Source: Archivesica marissinica
Lineage: Eukaryota; Mollusca; Bivalvia; Venerida; Vesicomyidae
NCBI GenBank assembly: GCA_014843695.1
Contig: CM026401.1
Location: forward strand, 24,799,376 to 24,863,375
DNA: 64,000 nucleotides
Direction: 5' to 3'
Below are positions 8,585 to 21,748 of the stretch, one piece after another (within the stretch, counting starts at the first letter, position 1; each line of letters opens with the position of its first letter). Position numbers and translations under genes: made by a program. Below the pieces are notes generated by a model. That model searched no databases. It had not been told where the DNA came from and was given only the letters and a program-made list of their open reading frames with translations.

Positions 8585-11500
8585 TAAACTGCCTCATCCT
8601 TGTAGTTACTATGGAATGACACATGTTCTATGGGGTTAAACTGCTTCATGCTTGTCGCTACTATGGAATGACACATGTTCTATGGGTTAAACTGCTTCAT
8701 CCTTGTAGTTACTATGGAATGACACATGTTCTATGGGGTTAAACTGCTTCATCCTTGTAGTTACTATGGAATGACACATGTTCTATGGGGTTAAACTGCT
8801 TCACCCTTGTAGTTACTATGGAATGACACATGTTCTAAGGGTTATACTGCTTCATGCTTGTCGTTACTATGGAATGACACATGCACTATGGGTTTAAACT
8901 GCTTCATGCTTGTCGTTACTATGGAATGACACACATGTTCTATGGGGTTAAACTGCTTCATCCTTGCAGTTACTATGGAATGACACACATGTTCTATGGG
9001 GTTAAACTGCTCCATCCTTGTAGTTACTATGGAATGACACATGTTCTATGGGGTTAAACTGCTTCATCCTTGTAGTTACTATGGAATGACACATGCACTA
9101 TGGGGTTAAACTGCTTCATCCTTGTAGTTACTATGGAATGACACATGTTCTATGGGCTTAAACTGCTTCATCCTTGTAGTTACTATGGAATGACACACAT
9201 GCACTATGGGGTTAAACTGCTTCATCCTTGTAGTTACTATGGAATGACACATGTTCTATGGGGTTAAACTGCTTCATCCTTGTAGTTACTATGGAATGAC
9301 ACATGTTCTAAGGGCTTAAACCGCTTCATCCTTGTAGTTACTATGGAATGACAAATGTTCTATGGGGTTAAACTGCTTCTTTCTTGTAGTTACTATGGAA
9401 TGACAAATGTTCTATGGGGTTAAACTGCTTCATCCTTGTAGTTACTATGGAATGACACATGTTCTATGGGGTTAAACTGCTTCATCCTTGTAGTTACTAT
9501 GGAATGACACACATGTTCTATGGGGTTAAACTGCTTCATCCTTGTAGTTACTATGGAATGACACATGTTCTATGGGGTTAAACTGCTTCATCCTTGTAGT
9601 TACTATGGAATGACACATGTTCTATGGGTTAAACTGCTTCATCCTTGTAGTTACTATGGAATGACGCATGTTCTATGGGGTTAAACTGCTTCATCCTTGT
9701 AGTTACTATGGAATGACACATGTTCTATGGGGTTAAACTGCTTCATCCTTGTAGTTACTATGGAATGACACACATGTTCTATGGGGTTAAACTGCTTCAT
9801 CATAGTAGTTACTATGGAATGACACATGTTCTATGCGGTTAAACTGCTCCATCCTTGTAGTTACTATGGAATGACACATGTTCTATGGGTTTAAACTGCT
9901 TCATCCTTGTATTTACTATGGAATGACACATGTTCTATGGGGTTAAACTGCTTCATCCTTGTAGTTACTATGGAATGACACATGCACTATGGGGTTAAAC
10001 TGCTTCATCCTTGTAGTTACTATGGAATGACACATGTTCTATGGGGTTAAACTGCTTCATCCTTGTAGTTACTATGGAATGACACACATGCACTATGGGG
10101 TTAAACTGCTTCATCCTTGTAGTTACTATGGAATGACACATGATCTATGGGGTTAAACTGCTTCATCCTTGTAGTTACTATGGAATGACACATGTTCTAA
10201 GGGTTCAAACTGCATCATCCTTGTAGTTACTATGGAATGACACATGTTCTATGGGGTTAAACTGCTTCATCCTTGTAGTTACTATGGAATGACACATGTT
10301 CTATGGGGTTAAACTGCCTCACCCTTGTAGTTACTATGGAATGACACATGTTCTATGGGGTTAAACTGCTTCATCCTTGTAGTTACTATGGAATGACACA
10401 CATGTTATATGGGTTTAAACTGCTTCATCCTTGTAGTTACTATGGAATGACACATGTTCTATGGGTTTAAACTGCTTCATGCTTGTAGTTACTATGGAAT
10501 GACACATGTTCTATGGGGTTAAACTGCTTCATCCGTGTAGTTACTATGGAATGACACATGTTCTATGGGCTTAAACTGCTTCATCCTTGTAGTTACTATG
10601 GAATGACACATGTTCTATGGGCTTAAACTGCTTCATCCTTGTAGTTACTATGGAATGACACATGTTCTATGGGGTTAAACTGCTTCATCCTTGTAGTTAC
10701 TATGGAATGACACATGTTCTATGGGGTTAAACTGCTTCATCCTTGTAGTTACTATGGAATGACACATGTTCTATGGAGTTAAACTGCTTCATCCTTGTAG
10801 TTACTATGGAATGACACATGTTCTATGGGGTTAAACTGCTTCATCCTTGTAGTTACTATGGAATGACACATGTTCTATGGGGTTAAACTGCTTCATCCTT
10901 GTAGTTACTATGGAATGACACATGTTCTATGGGCTTAAACTGCTTCATCCTTGTAGTTACTATGGAATGACACATGTTCTATGGGTTTAAACTGCGTCAT
11001 GCTTGTCGTTACTATGGAATGACACATGTTCTATGGGGTTAAACTGCTTCTTCCTTGTAGTTACTATGGAATGACACATGTTCTATGGGGTTAAACTGCT
11101 TCATCCTTGTAGTTACTATGGAATGACACATGTTCTATGGGGTTAAACGGCTTCATCCTTGTAGTTACTATGGAATGACACATGTTCTATGGGGTTAAAC
11201 TGCTTCATCCTTGTAGTTACTATGGAATGACACACATGTTATATGGGATTAAACTGCTTCATCCTTGTAGTTACTATGGAATGACACATGTTCTATGGGT
11301 TTAAACTGCTTCATGCTTGTAGTTACTATGGAATGACACATGTTCTATGGGGTTAAACTGCTTCATCCGTGTAGTTACTATGGAATGACACATGTTCTAT
11401 GGGCTTAAACTGCTTCATCCTTGTAGTTACTATGGAATGACACATGTTCTATGGGCTTAAACTGCTTCATCCTTGTAGTTACTATGGAATGACACATGTT

Positions 11501-14500
11501 CTATGGGCTTAAACTGCTTCATCCTTGTAGTTACTATGGAATGACACATGTTCTATGGGCTTAAACTGCTTCATCCTTGTAGTTACTATGGAATGACACA
11601 TGTTCTATGGGCTTAAACTGCTTCATCCTTGTAGTTACTATGGAATGACACATGTTCTATGGGGTTAAACTGCTTCATCCTTGTAGTTACTATGGAATGA
11701 CACATGTTCTATGGGGTTAAACTGCTTCATCCTTGTAGTTACTATGGAATGACACATGTTCTATGGGGTTAAACTGCTTCATCCTTGTAGTTACTATGGA
11801 ATGACACATGTTCTATGGGGTTAAACTGCTTCATCCTTGTAGTTACTATGGAATGACACATGTTCTATGGGGTTAAACTGCTTCATCCTTGTAGTTACTA
11901 TGGAATGACACATGTTCTATGGGCTTAAACTGCTTCATCCTTGTAGTTACTATGGAATGACACATGTTCTATGGGTTTAAACTGCGTCATGCTTGTCGTT
12001 ACTATGGAATGACACATGTTCTATGGGGTTAAACTGCTTCTTCCTTGTAGTTACTATGGAATGACACATGTTCTATGGGGTTAAACTGCTTCATCCTTGT
12101 AGTTACTATGGAATGACACATGTTCTATGGGGTTAAACGGCTTCATCCTTGTAGTTACTATGGAATGACACATGTTCTATGGGCTTAAACTGCTTCATCC
12201 TTGTAGTTACTATGGAATGACACACATGTTATATGGGTTTAAACTGCTTCATCCTTGTAGTTACTATGGAATGACACATGTTCTATGGGTTTAAACTGCT
12301 TCATGCTTGTAGTTACTATGGAATGACACATGTTCTATGGGGTTAAACTGCTTCATCCGTGTAGTTACTATGGAATGACACATGTTCTATGGGCTTAAAC
12401 TGCTTCATCCTTGTAGTTACTATGGAATGACACATGTTCTATGGGCTTAAACTGCTTCATCCTTGTAGTTACTATGGAATGACACATGTTCTATGGGCTT
12501 AAACTGCTTCATCCTTGTAGTTACTATGGAATGACACATGTTCTATGGGCTTAAACTGCTTCATCCTTGTAGTTACTATGGAATGACACATGTTCTATGG
12601 GCTTAAACTGCTTCATCCTTGTAGTTACTATGGAATGACACATGTTCTATGGGGTTAAACTGCTTCATCCTTGTAGTTACTATGGAATGACACATGTTCT
12701 ATGGAGTTAAACTGCTTCATCCTTGTAGTTACTATGGAATGACACATGTTCTATGGGGTTAAACTGCTTCATTCTTGTAGTTACTATGGAATGACACATG
12801 TTCTATGGGGTTAAACTGCTTCATCCCTGTAGTTACTATGGAATGACACATGTTCTATGGAGTTAAACTGCTTCATCCTTGTAGTTACTATGGAATGACA
12901 CATGTTCTATGGGCTTAAACTGCTTCATCCTTGTAGTTACTATGGAATGACACATGTTCTATGGGTTTAAACTGCGTCATGCTTGTCGTTACTATGGAAT
13001 GACACATGTTCTATGGGGTTAAACTGCTTCTTCCTTGTAGTTACTATGGAATGACACATGTGTTATGGGGTTAAACTGCTTCATCCTTGTAGTTACTATG
13101 GAATGACACATGTTCTATGGGGTTAAACGGCTTCATCCTTGTAGTTACTATGGAATGACACATGTTCTATGGGGTTAAACTGCTTCATCCTTGTAGTTAC
13201 TATGGAATGACACATGTTCTATGGAGTTAAACTGCTTCATCCTTGTAGTTACTATGGAATGACACATGTTCTATGGGCTTAAACTGCTTCATCCTTGTAG
13301 TTACTATGGAATGACACATGTTCTAAGGGTTATACTGCTTCATCCTTGTAGTTACTATGGAATGACACATGCACTATGGGTTTATACTGTTTCATCCTTG
13401 TAGTTACTATGGAATGACACATGTTCTATGGGTTTAAACTGCGTCATGCTTGTCGTTACTATGGAATGACACATGTTCTATGGGGTTAAACTGCTTCTTC
13501 CTTGTAGTTACTATGGAATGACACATGTTCTATGGAGTTAAACTGCTTCATCCTTGTAGTTACTATGGAATGACACATGTTCTATGGGCTTAAACTGCTT
13601 CATCCTTGTAGTTACTATGGAATGACACATGTTCTATGGGTTTAAACTGCGTCATGCTTGTCGTTACTATGGAATGACACATGTTCTATGGGGTTAAACT
13701 GCTTCTTCCTTGTAGTTACTATGGAATGACACATGTGTTATGGGGTTAAACTGCTTCATCCTTGTAGTTACTATGGAATGACACATGTTCTATGGGGTTA
13801 AACTGCTTCATCCTTGTAGTTACTATGGAATGACACATGTTCTATGGGGTTAAACTGCTTCATCCTTGTAGTTACTATGGAATGACACATGTTCTATGGA
13901 GTTAAACTGCTTCATCCTTGTAGTTACTATGGAATGACACATGTTCTATGGGCTTAAACTGCTTCATCCTTGTAGTTACTATGGAATGACACATGTTCTA
14001 AGGGTTATACTGCTTCATCCTTGTAGTTACTATGGAATGACACATGCACTATGGGTTTATACTGTTTCATCCTTGTAGTTACTATGGAATGACACATGTT
14101 CTATGGGTTTAAACTGCGTCATGCTTGTCGTTACTATGGAATGACACATGTTCTATGGGGTTAAACTGCTTCTTCCTTGTAGTTACTATGGAATGACACA
14201 TGTTCTATGGAGTTAAACTGCTTCATCCTTGTAGTTACTATGGAATGACACATGTTCTATGGGGTTAAACTGCTTCATCCTTGTAGTTACTATGGAATGA
14301 CACATGTTCTATGGGGTTAAACTGCTTCATCCTTGTAGTTACTATGGAATGACACATGTTCTATGGGCTTAAACTGCTTCATCCTTGTAGTTACTATGGA
14401 ATGACACATGTTCTAAGGGTTATACTGCTTCATCCTTGTAGTTACTATGGAATGACACATGTTCTATGGGCTTAAACTGCTTCATCCTTGTAGTTACTAT

Positions 14501-15640
14501 GGAATGACACATGTTCTATGGGGTTAAACTGCTTCATCCTTGTAGTTACTATGGAATGACACATGTTCTATGGAGTTAAACTGCTTTATCCTTGTAGTTA
14601 CTATGGAATGACACATGTTCTATGGGGTTAAACTGCTTCATCCTTGTAGTTACTATGGAATGACACATGTTCTATGGGGTTAAACTGCTTCATCCTTGTA
14701 GTTACTATGGAATGACACATGTTCTATGGAGTTAAACTGCTTCATCCTTGTAGTTACTATGGAATGACACATGTTCTATGGGCTTAAACTGCTTCATCCT
14801 TGTAGTTACTATGGAATGACACATGTTCTATGGGTTTAAACTGCGTCATGCTTGTCGTTACTATGGAATGACACATGTTCTATGGGGTTAAACTGCTTCT
14901 TCCTTGTAGTTACTATGGAATGACACATGTTCTATGGGGTTAAACTGCTTCATCCTTGTAGTTACTATGAAATGACACATGTTCTATGGGGTTAAACGGC
15001 TTCATCCTTGTAGTTACTATGGAATGACACATGTTCTATGGGGTTAAACTGCTTCATCCTTGTAGTTACTATGGAATGACACATGTTCTATGGGGTTAAA
15101 CTGCTTCATCCTTGTAGTTACTATGGAATGACACATGTTCTATTGGCTTAAACCGCTTCATCCTTGTAGTTACTATGGAATGACACATGTTCTAAGGGTT
15201 ATACTGCTTCATCCTTGTAGTTACTATGGAATGACACATGCACTATGGGTTTATACTGTTTCATCCTTGTAGTTACTATGGAATGACACATGTTCTATGG
15301 GTCTAAACTGCGTCATGCTTGTCGTTACTATGGAATGACACATGTTCTATGGGGTTAAACTGCTTCTTCCTTGTAGTTACTATGGAATGACACATGTTCT
15401 ATGGGGTTAAACTGCTTCATCCTTGTAGTTACTATGGAATGACACATGTTCTATGGGGTTAAACTGCTTCATCCTTGTAGTTACTATGGAATGACAAATG
15501 TTCTATGGGGTTAAACTGCTTCATCCTTGTAGTTACTATGGAATGACACATGTTCTATGGGGTTAAACTGCTCCATCCTTGTAGTTACTATGGAATGACA
15601 CATGTTCTATGGGGTTAAACTGCTTCATCCTTGTAGTTAC
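8585..15640. repeat. 52-bp minisatellite array, about 136 copies
   Basis: The unit is ATGACACATGTTCTATGGGG / TTAAACTGCTTCATCCTTGT / AGTTACTATGGA, 52 bp, with some 51- and 54-bp variants. It fills practically the whole intron between the exons at 15641-15709 and 8420-8537. On the minus strand every unit has CCATA followed by GTAACT, the same junction as at the end of the 15.7-kb exon, so the array seems to have grown from that exon end and donor. Marked variants recur at fixed distances (10994, 11984, 12974 are 990 bp apart; 467-bp steps recur later), showing higher-order duplication. Minus-strand frames in it are by-products. Confidence 0.95.
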
Positions 15641-15709
15641 TATGGATATGTTCTATGGGTTTCTGTCTCTGCTGGAGTTGTGCTGACAGATAGTGACTTG
15701 CCAGATCTA
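15641..15709 (-). CDS. Internal 69-bp exon of minus-strand host gene
   Basis: The acceptor is a strong pyrimidine tract (GTCTTCCTCTGTCTAG) before 15709 and the donor is GTAACT after 15641. The frame that joins the next exon correctly (TA, 22 codons, A) reads DLASHYLSAQLQQRQKPIEH, which runs smoothly into the coiled-coil-like sequence of the exon at 8420-8537. The other two frames hit a stop after the junction. It needs one base from the preceding exon, whereas the 28.1-kb exon ends on a complete codon, so at least one exon between them is unseen. The last ~20 bases resemble the 52-bp repeat unit. The donor is weak, so confidence is moderate. Confidence 0.5.
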
Positions 15710-15804
15710 CTAGACAGAGGAAGACACCACATACCCTATGAAGCATTAGGCAAACATGGAACCATTAAGATATCTCAAATATATCTCAATAGCCTTCTCA
15801 TAAT

Positions 15805-16316
15805 GATATATGGGCCCTCCATTATAACATGTTGATATATGGGCCCTCCATTATAACATGTTGATATATGGGCCCCCATTATAACATGTTGATATATGAC
15901 CCTCCATTATAACATGTTGATATATGGGCCCTCCATTATAACATGTTGATATATGGGCCCTCCATTATAACATGTTGATATATGGGCCCTCCATTATAAC
16001 ATGTTGATATATGGGCCCCCATTATAACATGCTGATATATGACCCTCCATTATAACATGTTGATATATGACCCTCCATTATAACATGTTGATATATGGGC
16101 CCTCCATTATAACATGTTGATATATGACCCTCCATTATAACATGTTGATATATGGGCCCTCCATTATAACATGTTGATATATGGGTCTCCATTATAACAT
16201 GTTGATATATGACCCTCCATTATAACATGTTGATATATGGGTCTCCATTATAACATGTTGATATATGGCCCTCCATTATAGAATGTTGATATCTGGGCCT
16301 CCTTTTCAACATGTTC
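15805..16316. repeat. 29-bp minisatellite, about 18 copies, rich in palindromes
   Basis: The unit is GATATATGGGCCCTCCATTA plus TAACATGTT. It contains the palindromes GGGCCC, AACATGTT and ATATAT. Units with GACCC or GGTCTCC in place of GGGCCCTCC are common, and the last units are degenerate. No coding signal is seen. Confidence 0.95.
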
Positions 16317-16550
16317 ATATTCTAAGAACGTATTTATTCATATTGTATCATCTTTTTGTACAGTTTTGAGTTTGCAAGTAAATTGTGCGATTTCTCATTT
16401 GAAACTTAATGATTTGGACTAATAATTGTGAAAATCCATGTAAGTAAATGTCATAACATTATATAGTATAATATTTCATGACCTTTTCTTATTGTGTAAA
16501 GTTTATAAAACCACTGACTATTGAGTGTTTCATTATGAGACCATGCAAAG
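16317..16550. other. Unique AT-rich spacer, no feature seen
   Basis: This stretch between two arrays has no convincing exon, TIR or RNA gene on either strand. Confidence 0.5.
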
Positions 16551-19500
16551 TTTTAATTATCCAAGACTGTTTTAATTATCCTGAACTGTTATATTTATCC
16601 CGGACTGTTGTATTTATCCCGGACTGTTATAATTATCCTGGACTGTTGTAATTATCCTGGACTGTTGTAATTATCCAAGACTGTTGTAATTATCCCGGAC
16701 TGTTGTAATTATCCAAGACTGTTGTAATTATCCAAGACTGTTGTAATTATCCAAGACTGTTTTATTTATCCCGGACTGTTGTAATTATCCTGGACTGTTG
16801 TATTTATCCTGGACTGTTTTAATTATCCTGGACTGTTTTAATTATCCTGGACTGTTTTAATTATCCAAGACTGTTGTAATTATCCTGGACTGTTGTAATT
16901 ATCCCGGACTGTTGTAATTATCCTGGACTGTTTTATTTATCCCGGACTGTTGTATTTATCCCGGACTGTTTTATTTATCCCGGACTGTTGTAATTATCCA
17001 AGACTGTAGTAATTATCCTGGACTGTTGTATTTATCCTGGACTGTTTTATTTATCCCGGACTGTTGTAATTATCCAAGACTGTAGTAATTATCCCGGACT
17101 GTTATAATTATCCAAGACTGTTGTAATTATCCAAGACTGTTATAATTATCCCGGACTGTTGTAATTATCCCGGACTGTTGTAATTATCCAAGACTGTTGT
17201 AATTATCCCGGACTGTTATAATTATCCCGGACTGTTGTAATTATCCAAGACTGTTGTAATTATCCCAGACTGTTGAAATTATCCCGGACTGTTGTAATTA
17301 TCCAAGACTGTTGTAATTATCCCGGACTGTTATAATTATCCAAGAATGTTGTAATTATCCAAGACTGTTATAATTATCCTGGACTGTTGTAATTATCCTG
17401 TACTGTTTTAATTATCCTGGACTGTTGTAATTATCCAAGACTGTTGTAATTATCCCGGACTGTTATAATTATCCAAGACTGTTGTAATTATCCTGGACTG
17501 TTTTAATTATCCTGGACTGTTGTAATTATCCCGGACTGTTATAATTATCCCGGACTGTTGTAATTATCCAAGACTGTTGTAATTATCCCAGACTGTTAAA
17601 ATTATCCCGGACTGTTGTAATTATCCAAGACTGTTGTAATTATCCCGGACTGTTATAATTATCCAAGAATGTTGTAATTATCCAAGACTGCTATAATTAT
17701 CCTGGACTGTTGTAATTATCCTGTACTGTTTTAATTATCCTGGACTGTTGTAATTATCCAAGACTGTTGTAATTATCCCGGACTGTTATAATTATCCAAG
17801 ACTGTTGTAATTATCCTGGACTGTTTTAATTATCCTGGACTGTTGTAATTATCCCGGACTGTTATAATTATCCCGGACTGTTGTAATTATCCAAGACTGT
17901 TGTAATTATCCCAGACTGTTAAAATTATCCCGGACTGTTGTAATTATCCAAGACTGTTGTAATTATCCCGGACTGTTATAATTATCCAAGAATGTTGTAA
18001 TTATCCAAGACTGCTATAATTATCCTGGACTGTTGTAATTATCCTGTACTGTTTTAATTATCCTGGACTGTTGTAATTATCCAAGACTGTTGTAATTATC
18101 CCGGACTGTTATAATTATCCAAGACTGTTGTAATTATCCTGGACTGTTTTAATTATCCTGGACTGTTGTAATTATCCTGGACTGTTTTAATTATCCTGGA
18201 CTGTTATAATGATCCCGGACTGTTGTATTTATCCCGGACTGTTGTAATTATCCAAGACTGTTGTAATTATCCTGGACTGTTATAATTATCCAAGACTGTT
18301 GTAATTATCCAAGACTGTTGTAATTATCCTGGACTGTTATAATTATCCTGGACTGTTGTTATTATCCTGGACTGTTGTAATTATCCTGGACTGTTATAAT
18401 TATCCTGGACTGTTGTTATTATCCTGGACTGTTGTAATTATCCTGGACTGTTGTAATTATCCTGGACTGTTTTAATTATCCTGGACTGTTATAATGATCC
18501 CGGACTGTTGTATTTATCCCGGACTGTTGTAATTATCCAAGACTGTTGTAATTATCCAAGACTGTTGTAATTATCCTGGACTGTTGGAATTATCCTGGAC
18601 TGTTTTAATTATCCTGGACTGTTGGAATTATCCTGGACTGTTTTAATTATCCTGGACTGTTGTAATTATCCAGACTGTTTAATTATCCGACTGTTTAATT
18701 ATCCTGACTGTTTTAATTATCCTGGACTGTTTTAATTATCCTGGACTGTTGTAATTATCCAAGACTGTTGTAATTATCCTGGACTGTTTTAATTATCCAA
18801 GACTGTTGTAATTATCCTGGACTGTTTTAATTATCCTGGACTGTTGTTATTATCCTGGACTGTTGTAATTATCCTGGACTGTTGTAATTATCCTGGACTG
18901 TTGTAATTATCCTGGACTGTTTTAATTATCCAAGACTGTTGTAATTATCCTGGACTGTTATAATTATCCTGGACTGTTGTTATTATCCTGGACTGTTGTA
19001 ATTATCCTGGACTGTTGTAATTATCCTGGACTGTTTTAATTATCCAAGACTGTTGTAATTATCCTGGACTGTTATAATTATCCTGGACTGTTGTTATTAT
19101 CCTGGACTGTTGTAATTATCCTGGACTGTTGTAATTATCCTGGACTGTTTTAATTATCCAAGACTGTTGTAATTATCCTGGACTGTTATAATTATCCTGG
19201 ACTGTTGTTATTATCCTGGACTGTTGTAATTATCCTGGACTGTTGTAATTATCCTGGACTGTTTTAATTATCCTGGACTGTTATAATGATCCCGGACTGT
19301 TGTATTTATCCCGGACTGTTGTAATTATCCTGGACTGTTGTAATTATCCAAGACTGTTGTAATTATCCTGGACTGTTGGAATTATCCTGGACTGTTTTAA
19401 TTATCCTGGACTGTTGGAATTATCCTGGACTGTTTTAATTATCCTGGACTGTTGTAATTATCCCAGACTGTTATAATTATCCAAGACTGTTTTAATTATC

Positions 19501-20660
19501 CTGTACTGTTTTAATTATCCTGGACTGTTTTAATTATCCTGGACTGTTGTAATTATCCAAGACTGTTGTAATTATCCCGGACTGTTATAATTATCCAAGA
19601 CTGTTGTAATTATCCTGGACTGTTTTAATTATCCTGGACTGTTGTAATTATCCTGGACTGTTGTAATTATCCTGGACTGTTGTAATTATCCAAGACTGTT
19701 ATAATTATCCTGGACTGTTGTAATTATCCAAGACTGTTGAATTATCCTGGACTGTTATAATTATCCTGGACTGTTATAATTATCCTGGACTGTTGTAATT
19801 ATCCAAGACTGTTGTAATTATCCCGGACTGTTGTAATTATCCTGGACTGTTGTAATTATCCAAGACTGTTGTAATTATCCTGGACTGTTGTAATTATCCA
19901 AGACTGTTATAATTATCCTGGACTGTTGTAATTATCCAAGACTGTTGAATTATCCTGGAGTGTTATAATTATCCTGGACTGTTATAATTATCCTGGACTG
20001 TTGTAATTATCCAAGACTGTTGTAATTATCCCGGACTGTTGTAATTATCCTGGACTGTTGTAATTATCCAAGACTGTTGTATTTATCCCGGACTGTTGTA
20101 ATTATCCAAGACTGTTGTAATTATCCTGGACTGTTGTAATTATCCTGGACTGTTGTAATTATCCAAGACTGTTGTATTTATCCCGGACTGTTGTAATTAT
20201 CCAAGACTGTTGTAATTATCCCGGACTGTTGTATTTATCCCGGACTGTTGTAATTATCCCGGACTGTTGTAATTATCCTGGACTGTTGTAATTATCCAAG
20301 ACTGTTGTATTTATCCCGGACTGTTGTAATTATCCCGGACTGTTGTAATTATCCAAGACTGTTGTAATTATCCCGGACTGTTATAATTATCCTGGACTGT
20401 TGTAATTATCCAAGACTGTTGTATTTATCCCGGACTGTTGTAATTATCCAAGACTGTTGTAATTATCCAAGACTGTTGTAATTATCCTGGACTGTTGTAA
20501 TTATCCCGGACTGTTGTATTTATCCTGGACTGTTGTAATTATCCTGGACTGTTATAATTATCCCGGACTGTTGTAATTATCCCGGACTGTTGTAATTATC
20601 CTGGACTGTTGTAATTATCCTGGACTGTTGTAATTATCCTGGACTGTTGTATTTATCCTG
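16551..20660. repeat. 19-bp minisatellite, about 216 copies
   Basis: The unit is GACTGTTGTAATTATCCTG. The two bases before GAC are mostly CG, TG or AA, and the base after CTGTT varies G/T/A. CG to TG is what methylated-cytosine decay would give. Larger blocks recur, for example near 17.27, 17.58 and 17.9 kb, so segmental duplication shaped the array as well as unit slippage. It lies in the inferred intron between the 28.1-kb and 15.7-kb exons. Confidence 0.95.
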
Positions 20661-20883
20661 CACATTCGACAAGTTAGATCTTGTGAAATACAGGACATTG
20701 TTTTAGCCTGGATTCAAGGCATGTTAGATTAGAATGTTACACATTTTGTATTCCTACTTTGAAAGTTGTATGTCAAAAATCATTTATTTTAATCATAACA
20801 ATTATTGTAGAACTGACAGTTTTCATAACTGTCCAGATTTTGTGATTTTGCTAAATTGCATTGCAATGGATTTGTAACAACTG
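20661..20883. other. Unique spacer, no feature seen
   Basis: AT-rich sequence between arrays. I checked both strands for an exon of the host gene and found none I could support. Confidence 0.4.
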
Positions 20884-20985
20884 AACTATGGAACACCGGT
20901 TTGGTATAAACTATGGAACATCGGTCTGGTATGAACTATGGAACGCTGGTCTGGTATGAACTATGGAACGCCGGTCTGGTATTTT
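20884..20985. repeat. 25-bp tandem repeat, four copies
   Basis: Unit AACTATGGAACGCCGGTCTG plus GTATG, four imperfect copies differing mainly at CpG positions (ACCGG, TCGG, CTGG, CCGG). A similar core (CAACTATGGAACGCC) recurs near 34377 and 34446. Confidence 0.85.
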
Positions 20986-21050
20986 GTATATATTTTATGC
21001 TCACGGCTTCATAATGAGTATTAATAATTTTTAGTATCTACTTCATAACG

Positions 21051-21433
21051 TAACAACCCTCATTGTGTCGTCACAACCTCACTGTGTCGTCACAACCCTC
21101 ATTGTGTCGTCACAACCCTCACTGTGTCATCACAACCCTCACTGTTGTAACCCCAACCCTCACTGTGTTGTCACAACCCTCATTGTGCCATCACAACACT
21201 TACTGGTGTTGTCACAACCCTCACTGTACCATCACAACCTCACTGTGTCGTCACAACCCTCACTGTGTCATCACAACCCTCACTGTGTCATCACAACCCT
21301 CACTGTGTCGTCACAACCCTCACTGTGTTGTCACAACCCTCACTGTGTCGTCACAACACTCACTGTGTCGTCACAACCCTCACTGTGTCGTCACAACCCT
21401 CACTGTGTCATTACAATCCTCACTGTGTCATTA
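21051..21433. repeat. 20-bp minisatellite, about 19 copies
   Basis: The unit is GTGTCGTCACAACCCTCACT, with TCG, TCA and TTG alternating at one site, the pattern of CpG transitions on both strands. All three plus frames stay largely open because the unit lacks stops; this is not evidence for a protein. Confidence 0.95.
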
Positions 21434-21541
21434 GGGGGGGTCATTTTTATGGCATGGAAAAGTGACTGCAATCACTTGTACAGTGTAAACATAGGGGGGG
21501 GGGTCATTATTCTATGGCATGGAAAAGTGACCGCAATCACA
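21434..21541. repeat. Two-copy ~60-bp duplication with poly-G run
   Basis: The sequence TATGGCATGGAAAAGTGAC with CGCAATCAC or TGCAATCAC occurs twice, each preceded by a run of 7-10 G. It adjoins the 20-bp array. Nothing coding is supported. Confidence 0.75.
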
Positions 21542-21676
21542 CGGAACGTTTAAGAGAACATGAATGAACATGATAAGAATGGTGTGCTATAATAAGTGGA
21601 TAGCATATTAATTAAATTTGTTAAGGAAATATACATCAATTTCTGCTGAAAAAGCATCCAACTAGCATTTTAACTT

Positions 21677-21748
21677 GTGTTTTATGTTTATTTATTGTCG
21701 TTACCGGTTGCTCATATGAGCGACGCCTCCTGAAGAGATTAGTCATTT
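21677..21748 (-). mobile_element. 5'-truncated SINE fragment
   Basis: It shares the 3' portion of the SINE family at 22930-23218 (GTTTATTTATTGTCGTTACC, then GCTCATATGAGCGACGCC and CTGAAGAGATTAGTCATTT) but stops there, with no tRNA-like head. This is what a 5'-truncated retrotransposed copy looks like. Confidence 0.8.

Noticed and set aside
8585..15640. CRISPR array
   Set aside because: The period is regular but there are no unique spacers; the whole unit is repeated, and the context is a eukaryotic intron. The same holds for the other arrays.
15602..15835. A plus-strand protein over the 15.65-15.8 kb unique stretch
   Set aside because: It starts inside the 52-bp array and ends in the 29-bp array. 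The minus-strand exon with splice sites and matching phase explains the unique part better, though the plus frame is also protein-like.
21434..21477. A 42-bp minus-strand exon ending at a GTGAGG donor next to the 20-bp array
   Set aside because: The frame is open, but the sequence is a two-copy duplication with poly-G runs, and it does not solve the phase gap between the 28.1- and 15.7-kb exons.
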